The notes beneath the pieces were generated by a model, which worked only from the letters and a program-made list of their open reading frames with translations, had not been told where the DNA came from and did no database searches. Below, one piece after another: positions 21,326 to 31,112 of a stretch of 64,000 nucleotides of DNA (position 1 is the first letter of the stretch; each line of letters opens with the position of its first letter). Source of the stretch: Ichthyophis bannanicus (taxonomy: Eukaryota > Chordata > Amphibia > Gymnophiona > Ichthyophiidae). The stretch is taken from the NCBI GenBank assembly GCA_033557465.1, contig CM066043.1:84154662-84218661 (forward strand), in the 5' to 3' direction. The position numbers and the translations under genes are program-made.

Positions 21326-21944
21326 CACCACCCAGGAAAAAGATTTAGGCGTCATTGTGGATACCATGTTAAAACCCTCGGCCCAGTGTGCAGCGGTGGC
21401 CAAGAGAGCAAATAGAATGCTAGGTATGATAAGGAAAGGAATGGAAAATAAAACAAAAGATATTATAATGCCTCTATATTGTTCCATGGTGAGACCGCAC
21501 CTTGAATATTGTGTGCAATTCTGGTCGCCGTATCTTAAAAAGGATATAGCGATTTTAGAAAAGGTACAGAGAAGAGCCACCAAAATGGTAAAGGGGATGG
21601 AAGGATACTCCTATGAAGAAAGGCTAAAAAGGTTAGGGCTCTTTAACCTGGAAAAGAGACGGCTGAGGGGAGATATGATAGAAGTCTATAAATTAATGAA
21701 CGGAGTGGAACGGGTAAACATAGATCGATTGTTTACGTTATCAGAATATAGAAAGACTAGGGGACATGCAATGAAGGTACCGAGTAAACTATTTAAGACT
21801 AATAAAAGAAAATATTTTTTCACTCAACGTGTAATCAAACTCTGGAATTTGTTACCGGAGGATGTAGTAAAGGCTGTTAGTGTAGCTGGGTTTAAAAAAG
21901 GTTTGGACAAGTTCCTGGAGGAAAGGTCCATAAACCATTATTAA
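21303..21944 (+). pseudogene. CR1 ORF2: C-terminal domain
   Basis: An open frame of 213 codons: TTTQEKDLGVIVDTMLKPS, KRANRMLGMIRKGMENKTK, MVRPHLEYCVQFWSPYLKKD, EKVQRRATKMVKGM, EKRRLRGDMIEVYKLMNGVE, KYFFTQRVIKLWNLLPEDVV and GFKKGLDKFLEE. This is the conserved post-RT domain of CR1-like LINEs and serves as the family C reference here; its role is poorly defined. The stop at 21942 is the natural end of ORF2, followed by a 170-base 3' UTR. Confidence 0.9.
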
Positions 21945-22124
21945 GAAGTGACCGAAGATATCAATGCATGACCCAGTACAAGCATTGTGGAACTTGTGTC
22001 TCTTGGGGAAACTGCTAGGTACATATGACCTAGATTGGCTACTGTTGGAAACAGAATACTGGGCTTGATGGACCTTGGTCTGACCCAGTATGGCATATCT
22101 TATGATCTTATGTTCTTATGTTCT

Positions 22125-23205
22125 AGCCCCTCCATGAGTCCATTTCAATTCAAGCCCCCACCACAGCCCATTTCCAATCTTAGCTCCCTCCAACAGCCCA
22201 TTTCCAGTCCTATCGTAGCTGCTCTATCAGCCCATTTTCAGTCCTAGCTCCCTTCCCTCACAACCCATTTCCATTCCAAGCCCCCTCCCCATCAGCTATT
22301 TGCAGTTCAAGCCTCCCCTTCCTCTCAGCCCATTTCCAGTCCTAGCAACCCCCCAACCCATTACCAGTCCTAGCCCCCCATCAACCCACTTGCAGTCCTA
22401 ACCCCCATCACCCCATTTTCAGTTTAACCCCCCCTATAACCCATTACCAGTCCTAAACCCCCATCAGCCCACTTCCAGTCCTAACTCCATCAGCTCATTT
22501 CCAGTCAGCCCCCCATATCCCTTTGCCAGTCCTAACCACCCCATCAGCCCACAGCCCATTACCAGTCCTAACCACATCAGCCTACCTCAAGTCCTAACCC
22601 CTCCCCATCAGTCCATTTCCTGTCCCAGCCCCCCATAGCTCATTACCAGTCCTAACCCCCATCACCCCATTTCCAGACAGCCCCCATCAGCCCACAGCCC
22701 ATTACCAGTCTTAACCCCCAACCCATTACCAGTCCTAACCCCCCCAACAGCCCACAGCCCACCTCAAATCAAGTCCTAACCCCCTCCATATCCCATTACC
22801 AGTCTTAACTCCCCCATAGCCCGTTACCAGTCCTAACCACCCAGCCCCCCAGTTCCAGACAGCCCCGATCCGCCCACCGCCCAGTACCAGTCTTAACCCC
22901 CCCATATGCCATTTCCAGTTCTAACCCCCCCCAAACAGCCCACAGCCCACCTCAAGTCAAGTCCTAACCCCCTCCATAGCCCTTTACCAGGCTTAACCCC
23001 CCCCCCTAGCCCATTACCAGTCCTAACCCCCCATCACCCCATTTCCAGACAGCCCCCATCAGCCCACAGCCCATTACCAGTCTTAACCCCCCCCCCCATA
23101 GCCCATTACCAGTCCTAACCCCCCCAAACAGCCCACAGCCCACCTCAAGTCAAGTCCTAACCCCCTCCATAGCCCATTACCAGTCCTAACCCCCCCCCCA
23201 GTGGC
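22125..23205 (+). repeat. 1.08-kb C-rich minisatellite, right block
   Basis: Roughly 35-40 degenerate units of CCCATTACCAGTCCTAACCC followed by a run of 3-8 C, with longer higher-order units (for example CAGCCCACCTCAAGTC recurring at 22955 and 23145). Strand asymmetry is strong, as C-rich runs stay on the plus strand. Fragments of the same array appear inverted at 4440-4760 and 27990-28090. Confidence 0.92.
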
Positions 23206-23215
23206 TCATGGAAAA

Positions 23216-23592
23216 TTTAAAAAAAAAAAAAGCTGGCTGCTGCTGCTGCCGCCGCGGCAGCGGCAGAATGGAGTGCCCCGCGGGGCCCCCTCTGTCCGGC
23301 TGAGCTCTCCCGGCCCGGCTGAGCCCCTCTGCGCCGGCTTTCAGATACGCGAAGGGAGAGTGTCTCCCTCGCGTCTCTGTTAAGCCTGCAGGGGCAGATG
23401 GGAAATTTCCCATCAGCCCCTGCTTCCCATCTGCCCCTGCAGGCTTAACAGAGACGCGAGGGAGAGACTCTCCCTTTGCGTATCTGAAAGCCGGCGCAGA
23501 GGGGGGGCAGAGGGGGCCCCGCGGGACACTCCATTCTGCTGCTGCCGCGGCGGCAGCGGCAGCAGACAGCTTTTTTTTTTAATTTAATTTTT
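23216..23592. repeat. long GC-rich palindrome at the hAT 3' end
   Basis: Arms of about 180 bases (23225-23408 and 23420-23576) are near-perfect complements, for example GCTTTCAGATACGCGAAGGG against CCCTTTGCGTATCTGAAAGC, and CCTGCAGGGGCAGATGGGAA against TTCCCATCTGCCCCTGCAGG. The loop is under 20 bases. Both outer edges carry A/T homopolymers (AAAAAAAAAAAGC and GCTTTTTTTTT). The structure lies just inside the right terminus and would form a very stable cruciform or RNA hairpin. Confidence 0.92.
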
Positions 23593-23689
23593 TAAAAAGC
23601 AGAGTGTTCTTTGTGCAGGGTCCCCTGAAACGCGGGGCCCTGTGCAAAAAACATTCTTGCTCAATGGACGGGCCGGCCCTGTCCATAGT

Positions 23690-23918
23690 CAGGACTGTAC
23701 TTTTATGTATACAGTCAAAACTTGAACATGACACAACTGCATTATTGTAAATGAAGAGTGCTTGGAGGGAGAGATAGGGAGACTCATTCTAACTACAATG
23801 TCCACTGAACATACAGTAGGGCCGTCAAGCTTGTCTGCTCCCTGCCCCTCAGGATCCAGAAGGTAAACTATAGCCCTTAGATATGTCCCACAGCAGAAGG
23901 TGTCAAAGGGTCCGCTAC
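23690..23918. other. unassigned flank of the hAT element
   Basis: Host or older repeat sequence directly following the 8-bp duplication. No feature recognised. Confidence 0.35.
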
Positions 23919-23959
23919 AGGCCAATCAGCGTGGGGGACCAACAGACTTTGGCCCTGAC

Positions 23960-25122
23960 TTTGGCCCTGACTTCTCCCCAATTATCGCCTGCTTCAACGC
24001 GATTACAGATTGGCTCCTATCACAGAACCTGCGAATAAACTTCAAGAAAATGGAAGTCCTATTCGTAACCAGGAATAAGAAATTCTCCCCCCCTGCAACT
24101 TTGAAGGTGAGAGACGCGGAACTACCATGTAAACCATCAATTCGCTACCTGGGAGTAACCATCGACCAAGAACTGACCTTCAAAGATCACATAAAGCAGA
24201 CCGTTAAATCCATTTACTACAAATTAAGAACGCTGAAACCCTTAAGACCACTACTCGCCTCCAATGACTTCCGAACAATCTTCCAAACCCTTATAACACC
24301 TCATTTTGACTATGCTAATATCATCCTGCATGGTCTACCCAAGAGCACCCTCAACCCACTCCAATTGGCGATGAACTCAGCAGCTCGCATCCTCTGCGGT
24401 ACTTCCAGTAGAGACCACATCACCCCCATACTAACAGAGCTTCACTGGTTACCCCTACAAGCCAGGATAACTTACAAAGCACTTCTGCTATCCTTTAAAG
24501 CAATTAATCAAATAGCCCCACCTTCCCTCTCATCACTTATTATCAACACCCCCACGAACAGACTGAGAAGATCCGCAGCCGCCAATACCCTTGTCGTACC
24601 AAAGGAGTACACTAAATGTAATCAAACAACCAGAGACAGGGCCTTCACCTTATTCGCTCCAACTTGCTGGAATAATCTCCCTCCTCATATCCGATCAATA
24701 AAAGACCTCTCTCAATTTAAAAAGGCCCTCAAACACTACCTATTCTGTCATCATCTCTTTGGCCCTAACCCTACACCTCCTCCCCCCATCTCACAAATCA
24801 CTCACACAGCCTCTGACATTCCAACAACATAGTCATAACAGAACTCGACCTAGACGCTCTGCACACCCAAAGTTACGACCCAATTTAACTGTAAATTTTC
24901 AGAGGTAATATATCTTTCTGTATATAGCTTGTATATAGTTTACCATGTTGTCTCCAAGTTACTGACCCTGTTATAATGTAAGCAAAAGACCTTGTTATAA
25001 TGTAAGCAAAGGACTGTTCTAATGCGAAATTTGTTATCTGTAAACCGCGCTGATACCAAAGAGCGCGGTATATAAAAACTGTAAAATAAATAAATAAAAT
25101 AAATAAATAAATAAATAAACTG
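23960..25122 (+). mobile_element. L2 LINE, 5'-truncated, with 3' tail
   Basis: The copy contains the C-terminal third of ORF2, a 250-base 3' UTR, and the tail AACCGCGCTGATACC...GAGCGCGGTATATAAAAAC (a stem-loop) followed by (AAATAAAT)n at 25083-25122. Tail structure and coding match the L2 clade. The long open frame suggests modest age. Confidence 0.88.
23975..24832 (+). pseudogene. L2 ORF2 C-terminal part
   Basis: An open frame of about 285 codons. It begins just after the RT YADD region with WLLSQNLRINFKKMEVLFV, then SIRYLGVTIDQELTFKDHIK, NDFRTIFQTLITPHFDYANI, LQLAMNSAARILCG, DHITPILTELHWLPLQARIT, RAFTLFAPTCWNNLPPHIRS and FKKALKHYLF. These are the hallmark blocks of L2-clade ORF2 downstream of the polymerase core. 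There is no start codon context because the copy is 5'-truncated, and it ends at a natural stop near 24830. Confidence 0.88.
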
Positions 25123-25259
25123 CCAGCATAGGAGCGCGCCTGGGAGTTCGGAAGAGCAACGGCAGCCATCGGAGGCTCTGATCATGTGCTCCTCCTCACC
25201 ACTGAAGCAGGCCAATCAGCGTAGGGGACCAACAGACTTTAACTGCTAGCACAGGAGCG

Positions 25260-25570
25260 TGCCCGTGCCTTGCGGGCAGGCGCCTGAGGGCCTCGCCAGA
25301 GGGCCCTTTGGCGTGGCCCTTAGGCATAGGACTGGGGAGACAGCTGTTCCATGATGATTATTTGTACTGGTATGCTGTATGTAGTTAAATGTTATGTATC
25401 ATTTGTACCGTGTTTCCTGTGTTATCTACTCCCTGTCTACATCGCTTTGATGCAATTAGAAAGTGATGTATGTTTCCCTTACCTTTGTATAACCTTGTAA
25501 GGTATTGTGACCGCTTTGATTGAAGGAGAAAGCGGGATACAAAACTTGTCAAATAAATAAATAAATACAG
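25260..25570 (+). mobile_element. L2-like/SINE-like 3' end
   Basis: Non-coding sequence ending in TGTGACCGCTTTGATTGAAG...AAAGCGGGATACAAAAC and (AAATA)n at 25545-25567. This tail is nearly identical to the 3' end of the tRNA-derived SINE at 31531-31826 (minus strand). No tRNA-like head is visible, so it may be a LINE 3' end or a headless SINE. Confidence 0.65.
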
Positions 25571-25621
25571 TTACATTGTCTTAAGAACTTACTGCCCCTC
25601 AATGGACACTCCCTTCAGACT

Positions 25622-25761
25622 CAATACAAGCATTGTGGAACCTGTGTCTTTTGGGGAACCTGCTAGGTACGTATGACCTAGATTGGCCACTATTGGAAAC
25701 AGGGTGCTAGGCTTGATGGATCTTGGTCTGACCCAGTATGGCATATCTTATGTTCTTATGA
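25622..25761 (+). mobile_element. CR1 family C 3' tail fragment
   Basis: ACAAGCATTGTGGAACCTGT through GATGGATCTTGGTCTGACCC to TCTTATGTTCTTATG is almost identical to 21975-22115. The fragment is 140 bases and non-coding. Confidence 0.9.
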
Positions 25762-27062
25762 GAGGAAAGGGCACACCAAAGCTTTAAAAATGGAAATTCT
25801 TTGAGTGCCATGATCTATGCTTTTGCAGCAGCCTAGTTTGTTCCCACAGGACATGATGTCAAGAACAGAGCTAATCCCATGATAAGTTCCTTGCATCACC
25901 CTGGCAGATCAGCTGTAAAACAGACACAGACAGGAGCAATTCAGATTGTTGCACATTTAAATAATTCTCTGTTTTTATGAAAAAAGGATTGCCTTAGAGA
26001 CTCCCCTACCTTTCTTTCCTTGTTTGTTATCAATAAAGGGAAGCTCTTTCAGATGCAGGGAGAGCTGTGCTGTAAGGCAACTCTGATTTCCTCTCAGAAA
26101 TGTGAAGTTTGCATAGCAATCCTAAGAAATAGCTCCTACTTCACACAGCTAATGCAAGGCGAAGACTTTTTGACCTCCCAAACACAGGGCTGGATTTGAA
26201 CTGAGAGCCAAGCAGTGAAAGGCTCAGTATTCTGGCATCAGGCAGCCTTCTGCATCTTTTCACTTCTGATTCCTGGACGTTAATAAATCTTGCACAGCAG
26301 CAGCCCATTATTCTTGCTTGAAAGGTATGATAGCTTGATCCCCTCGTCACACATGAGTAACCTGAATGCCACAAATTCATCTCAAACAACATTGCTCTGT
26401 TACCTCTAAAGACTCCTGAAAGTACTTTTTTTTCAAGGAAATCTATTTGCTGTGTGGCTAATTGCAGTGAACATTTGGGAATTCAGGCTGCCATTCCCAG
26501 CACTAACCTATCTCACCTCCAGCCCAGCTTTGTATCACCATGCTTGCTGTGACCGTGAGACACCACGCCATAATGGAGCTGGATTTGCCCTTAGGCCAGT
26601 TTGCTGGTTCAGTGCAGACATAGGCAACGGCATACAGTGTAAAGCCTCAAAATATCACACAAACTGGTTTTATTTCTGTACACAAGTGATGAGCAGCTAG
26701 TAGGATCTTGACCTTACCAGGAGGGCATGCAGGAAGCCCATCAAATGGCAATGGGAAATGCTAATAGAAATTACATGTTTCCTGGATGCAGGTTGTACAG
26801 ACATATTTTGATACCATCTGTGGGTAACGCATTCAGCAACTTTCACCTCTCTGAATTCTGCAGGCACTGCCTTTTTCATCACATAGTCATGAGAAAATTA
26901 AGACATGATCTTCTCATGACTGAAAGCACCACCACCTGATTAAATTTGAGAGGAGAAGTAGTGGCCAAGAGAAAATAGGAACCAACCTTCCCTGCAAGCA
27001 GCCCGTACTGAAACTGTTCAAAACAAGATCTCAGAAACCACCCAGACAACATAGCAGTGGAA
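25762..27062. other. 1.3 kb without recognised repeats
   Basis: This is the longest stretch in the first half that I cannot assign to an element. Small frames on both strands (26141-26392, 26452-26700, 26727-26939) overlap each other and have no domain, splice or codon evidence. It may be ancestral unique sequence or very old repeats. Confidence 0.4.
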
Positions 27063-27064
27063 TC

Positions 27065-27378
27065 CCATCATAGTAAAAGAATGACGGCAGATAAAGACCA
27101 GCGTGGTCCATCTAGTCTGCCCAGCAAGGCAACAAGAGTAGGTGTACTTGCCATTCCGTGCAGGTCACTTCTCCCCATACCTTTGTTTAGGGTTGTACCC
27201 ACCGCTCCGTGTAGGTCACCCCTATTTGTTCAGATATAACAGATAGTTATGCTTATATGATTTTATCCTGTTGCTATACAGGGATCCACTGTCTGTCCCA
27301 TGCCATTTTGAATTCCATCACTGTGTTTGCCCCCGCCACCTCCATCGAAGATGAGGCTCCCACGCTTCATGCAGTATG
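27065..27378 (-). mobile_element. CR1 family B 3' end, antisense
   Basis: GACGGCAGATAAAGACCAGC and CATCTAGTCTGCCCAGCAAG match the complement of the CR1 3' end at 10345. It continues through GTTTAGGGTTGTACCCACCG to a TGCCATTTTGAATTCCATCA segment (complement of the last ORF2 codons). Strongly 5'-truncated. Confidence 0.82.
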
Positions 27379-27384
27379 CACTAT

Positions 27385-27570
27385 GGGCCTGATATTCAAA
27401 GGCATTTGCATGGTTACAGATCTGTAAACCATGTAAATGCCACTTAGAGGGATATTCAGCGGCACTAGCATGGTTAGTGCCACTGAATAACCTCCTATTA
27501 ATGCCATAATATACCCCGATGCTAACCGTGTAGCATCAGGATGTGTTGTGGGCATTCAGGGGCGGAGAGA
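27385..27570. mobile_element. Harbinger-like multi-hairpin element, left part, split by DIRS
   Basis: GGGCCTGATATTCAAAGGCA resembles the termini of the 12024-12515 element. Interior hairpins include GGCATTTGCATGGTTACAGA with its complement TCTGTAAACCATGTAAATGCC, and GGCACTAGCATGGTTAGTGCC. It is cut at 27570 by the DIRS. A likely continuation (GGTACCTGCTGCTAACTGGG at 31502 and TACTGCTGCCCATTTAGTAA at 31835) appears beyond the DIRS and a further SINE. Confidence 0.6.
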
Positions 27571-27840
27571 GCACAGTTACTTACCTGTAACAGGTGATCT
27601 CTGGGAACAGCAGGAATAAGTCTTCACATATGGGTACGTTGGTACCGAAGGAGCCTGCACGGGAACGCTCCCCAGCTTCCCAAAAAGGAAGCTTTTGGGA
27701 GCATCCCACAGCGCCTGTGCGCTGCCTTCCCGCCTTTCCTAACCAACTCTCCTCAGTTCGAGTTTAAAGCTGAGACAATAGAGAGAGAGAGGAAAGGAAA
27801 GTTAGAAAAGAGATACAACTCCTAGGGGAGGTGGAAGGGT

Positions 27841-27941
27841 TGTGAAGACTTATTCCTGCTGTTCCCAGAGATCACCTGTTACAGGTAAGTAACTGTGTGC
27901 TATCTCCAGGAACAAGCAGGAATGAGTCTTCACATATGGGG
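27841..27941 (-). repeat. DIRS copy 1 internal complementary region
   Basis: This 100-base segment joins the complements of both element ends: TGTGAAGACTTATTCCTGCT...GTAAGTAACTGTG, then TATCTCCAGGAACAAGCAGG. In DIRS biology this region templates circularisation of the cDNA by bridging the two termini. A two-base TG duplication sits at the junction compared with copy 2. Confidence 0.88.
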
Positions 27942-27949
27942 TCTTGACC

Positions 27950-28110
27950 CTCTAGCAGCCAGCTTTTTTTTTTTTTTAATTTTCCATGAGCCGATGGGCG
28001 GGGGGGGGTTAGGACTGGTAATGGGCTATGGGGGGGTTAAGACTGGTAATGGGCTGTGGGCTGATGGGGGCTGTCTGGAAATGGGGTGATGGGTGGAGAG
28101 GTCCTGTAGA
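27950..28110 (-). mobile_element. hAT minisatellite fragment captured in DIRS copy 1
   Basis: Read on the minus strand, this reproduces 23040-23230 of the hAT element: CAGACAGCCCCCATCAGCCC, then CCCATTACCAGTCCTAACCC units, then GGCTCATGGAAAATTAAAAA and AGCTGGCT. It lies exactly where the DIRS RNase H end and tyrosine recombinase should be. No terminal repeats or duplication flank it. Confidence 0.85.
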
Positions 28111-28111
28111 T

Positions 28112-29290
28112 GGGCTCCCCAACCTGTTTGGGAGGCATCTGTTGTGAGGGTTGCTTGGGGCAACAACTGTTGGAAGGGGGACCCCAGCAACAGATTTGGA
28201 GTGGACATCCACCATTGGAGAGACCAAAAGAGACGTTTGGAGGTTGCTATTTGGTCTGAGAGAGCACCTGAAGCTTGAGTCCACTGGGTGGACAAAGTCC
28301 ATTGAGCTGCTGTCATGTGTAGGCGAGCATAGGGTACCAAATGCACTGTGGAAGCCATGTGGCCTAGCAGTTGTAGCATCTCCCAGATAGTTAAGTGGCT
28401 CTTTGACTGAATCTGGGAGGCTAACTGCACTAGACGTTGGCAACGGGCCTGAGGAAGGTAGGCCCTTGCAGTAGTGGTATCCAACCAGGCCTCTATGAAT
28501 TCTAGGGACTGATTAGAGGTTAGCTGAGACTTTGGGAGGTTTACCACAAGTCCCAGATACTGCAGAATGCACCTTGTGCGGTTTAAGGAATTCTGGGCCT
28601 CTGACTGAGATGGAGCTCGAATGAGCCAGTCGTCCAGGTATGGGAAGACAAATATTCCCAGAGTTTGTACAAATGCAGCAACTATTGCCATGCATTTGGT
28701 GAACACTCTTGGAGCAGAGGCCAGACCGAAAGGAAGAACTCTGTATTGGTAAAGTTTTCCTTGGAAAAGAAACCGTAGGAACCTTCTGTGAGAGGGATAT
28801 ATGAGGACATGAGTGTACGCATCCTTGAGATCTAGAGAACAAAGCCAATCCTGACTTTGAAGGTATGGAAGGAGAGTGCCCAGAGAAAGCATCTTGAACT
28901 TCTCCTTGCATAGAAATTTGTTCAATTCTCTGAGATCTAAGATGGGTCTGTATCCCCTGTCTTCTTTGGAATGAGAAAATAGGGGGAGTAGAACCCTGAC
29001 CCTTGATGCAGAAGAGGAACTTCTTCTATTGCCCCTTGGGCAAGAAGGGTAGCTATCTCTTGACCTAGAAGGTCGAGAAGAGATGTGGGAGAATTAAAGT
29101 GTCTCACCATGGTGTGTGGGGAGGAAGGTCTGAAAAATGAAGTTTGTAGCCCTCTCTTATGATGGAGAGGGTCCACTGCTCTGATGTTATTTGCTCCCAT
29201 CTGGGAGCAAAATGAGCCAACCTTCCTGGAATGGTGAGAGGCTCTGGCTGCTTTAGAGCCAGAAAGGCTAAGTTCTCTAGCATCAAGTCA
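28112..29290 (-). pseudogene. DIRS copy 1 reverse transcriptase and partial RNase H
   Basis: Frames 29286-29104, 29200-28937 and 28925-28112 join by frameshifts. They give RWEQITSEQWTLSIIREGYK, EIATLLAQGAIEEVP, FYSPYFLIPKKTG, then LCSLDLKDAYTHVLIYPSHR (motif A, D-x-x-D-A-Y), YQYRVLPFGLASAPRVFTKC (motif B) and FPYLDDWLIRA (catalytic YLDD). RNase H starts with LTTDASQTGWGAHL, including one catalytic Asp, and is cut immediately after. The downstream frame runs into hAT minisatellite codons (28110-28026). The protein copies the DIRS RNA; this copy is broken in the N-terminal part and at RNase H. Confidence 0.9.
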
Positions 29291-31112
29291 AAAACCCTGA
29301 GGAGGTTGGGTCTGCTGAGTTACAGCAGCCCCTGTAGGCTTAGGCCTGCCCTGTTTAGGTTGCTGACGCTTAGTGGCAAAGCGACCTGTAGAAGATTGTT
29401 GGCCAGAAGTAGAAGGAAATCTGCCCTTTTTAAAGAAAGACTTTTTAAAAGGCTTCTTCTTGGCAGGAATGGAGGTTGACTTTGAAAGTCTATCCAGAGC
29501 AGAGTTTTCTGCATCCATTTGAGTGGCTTTTATTTGCCATTCTTTGCCAAATAGGTTTTCACCTGTACAGGGAAGATTTCCTAAGCCATCTTGAACCCAG
29601 GGCTCTAAATCAGAAGCCTGGAGCCAAGCAATTCTGCGAGCAGCTATGGCAATGCCTGAGGCTCTGCTGGCACCTTCAAAGGAGTCAAAGGCTGCCCTGT
29701 TGGAAAACTTTGAAATGTCTTGGGTATGCTTAAGCCAAATGAGGAATTCCTCCCTTTTATCCTCTGGAAGAAAAGGGAGGAAAGTGTGCAGTTTTTGTGC
29801 AACTTCCTTTAGAAACATACCCATGTAAAGGCTATATGAGTTGATTCTGGCAATAAGCATACTGGCTTGGAAGATTTTCCTACCAAAGGCATCCAAGGTC
29901 CTGCATTCTCTTCCTGGAGGAGCAGAAGAGTGTCTCTTTGTACTCTTTACCCTCTTCATAGCTGACTGCACCACAATGGAATGGTGAGGAAGCTGAGTTT
30001 TCTGAAATCCAGGGCAAGGAGGGACACGATACATAGTGTCCAATCTACAAGAATGAGGAGAGAGTGAGAGGAGTCTCCCATAGATCAATCATGTGTTCAT
30101 AAAGAATCTCATGAATTGGTAAGGTGACCGCCTCTTTAGGAGCTCTAGAATAGCCTAAAATATCCAATTTTTTAGCTCTAGGCTCTGATTCAGAAGTTAC
30201 TGAAAAAGAAAGTCCTTTAGCTACTTCTCTTATGAAGTCTTGAAAGGACAAGTCTTCTGGAGGAGACATTCTTCTTTTTGGAGAAGAAGGCTCTTCAGGA
30301 AGGGATACTTCAGGAGACTCGTCTGATGTATCAGAATCATCAGAGGAATCGAAGTATCGCCTATCAGGGTGCTCTTCCAATGCTCGATATGCGTATCGAG
30401 CAGTATCGACATCGGGCGTCCCCGGTACCGGATCGGTACCGGTAAGCAGCCCTGGACAAGGAACCGCTGCAGCCGGTATCCTGGTCGATGTCAATGCAGT
30501 CGGTACCGGTATCGGAGCCGATACCGAGAACGGAGTTTGTTTCGGTACCAACGGCATCGCAGCTTGAATGAAGGCCGAAATAGCCTGCTGCATGGACAGA
30601 ACATTGTGATCCATCAACGCCATGAATGCCTGGAAGTCGGTACCGGGAGATTGTGCCGGTACCCCAGAGCAATCTAACAGGTGATCGGTTGAGGCCGTGC
30701 CATCGATGTCAACCTGTAACCCCATAGGAGGAGCTTTGGAAGCCGGAGCTTCCCGCCGGGGTTGTTTTGCTGGCGCAGGATCCTCGAGGGCAAGCCCGGA
30801 GGCATCTCGATGCTTAGAGGGAGATCTACCCTTCGAGGACCTGCTAGGTTTATGTTTGGTTACCTGAGATCCATCAGGAGAAGAAGACCTGGAAGATGTC
30901 GATGCTACCGCCGGTGCATCAGCGGGAAACAGCACATGGAGCTTAGCTGCTCGGTTCTGTAACCCCCGTTTAGACATTAGAGAGCAGGACGGACAATCCG
31001 GAATGGAGTGTTCAGGACCCAAACATTTAAGACACCATTCATGGGTATCTGTAACAGAAATAGTACCGCTACACTTAGTGCATTTTTTGAACCCGGAGGC
31101 TGGTTTTTCCAT
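29285..31112 (-). pseudogene. DIRS copy 1 Gag-like protein, one frameshift
   Basis: I place the start at 31112 (MEKPASGFKKCTKC), because copies 2 and 3 share this ATG; the upstream open frame is leader sequence. A zinc-knuckle-like CTKCSG...CLKCLGPEHSIPDC lies at residues 10-40. Then come a long Ser/Pro/Arg-rich region with GTD/VPGT repeats, an acidic stretch (DSSDDSDTSDESPEVS), and a conserved C-terminal domain beginning FQDFIREVAKGL. A one-base frameshift near 30065 moves the frame from LWETPLTLS to PHSCRLDTMYRVPPCPGFQ. The tail is very basic (KKKPFKKSFFKKGRF). It is probably a nucleocapsid-like RNA-binding protein. About 609 codons in total. Confidence 0.82.

Larger units (their letters stand above)
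19858..22124 (+). mobile_element. CR1 LINE, family C, with internal RT deletion
   Basis: The copy carries the end of the endonuclease domain, most of the RT except the catalytic core, and the complete C-terminus and 3' UTR. It ends with GATGGACCTTGGTCTGACCC and an octamer-like TCTTATG tail at 22090-22124. The same 3' end occurs at 25622-25761 and 58937-59085. Coding similarity is high with few stops, so it is younger than the family A and B copies. It is inserted in the hAT minisatellite. Confidence 0.9.
18627..23681 (+). mobile_element. 5.06-kb non-autonomous hAT-type element, perfect 8-bp TSD
   Basis: The termini CAGGGGCGGCTC and GGCCGGCCCTG are short imperfect inverted repeats of hAT form. 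Both sides carry TCCATAGT (18619-18626 and 23682-23689). The interior holds AT-rich sequence (18750-19600), a C-rich minisatellite split by a CR1 (19858-22124), and a long palindrome near the right end. A 118-codon frame at 18751-19107 shows no transposase motif, and I see no hATC dimerisation region. Partial relatives occur at 4061-4764, 27950-28110 and 53206-55423. Without the CR1, the element would be about 2.8 kb. Confidence 0.85.
23919..25240 (+). repeat. 32-bp direct repeats flanking an L2 copy
   Basis: AGGCCAATCAGCGTGGGGGA at 23919 continues to CCAACAGACTTT (32 bases in all). It recurs with one mismatch at 25209-25240. Between them lie the L2 copy and about 120 bases of GC-rich sequence. 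The length exceeds normal LINE target duplications, so this may be a duplicated module rather than a TSD. Confidence 0.8.

Noticed and set aside
19625..23205. CRISPR array, because of regularly repeated short units
   Set aside because: Units are degenerate, contiguous and C-rich with no unique spacers, and the context is a vertebrate transposon.
25762..27062. Possible host exon region in the longest unannotated interval of the first half
   Set aside because: The small frames overlap on both strands, lack domains, and no splice-site-flanked frame stands out, so nothing supports a gene.
28026..28110. Apparent C-terminal extension of the DIRS RNase H (Ser/Pro/His-rich)
   Set aside because: These codons come from the hAT minisatellite read through in a chance frame and are not a real domain.
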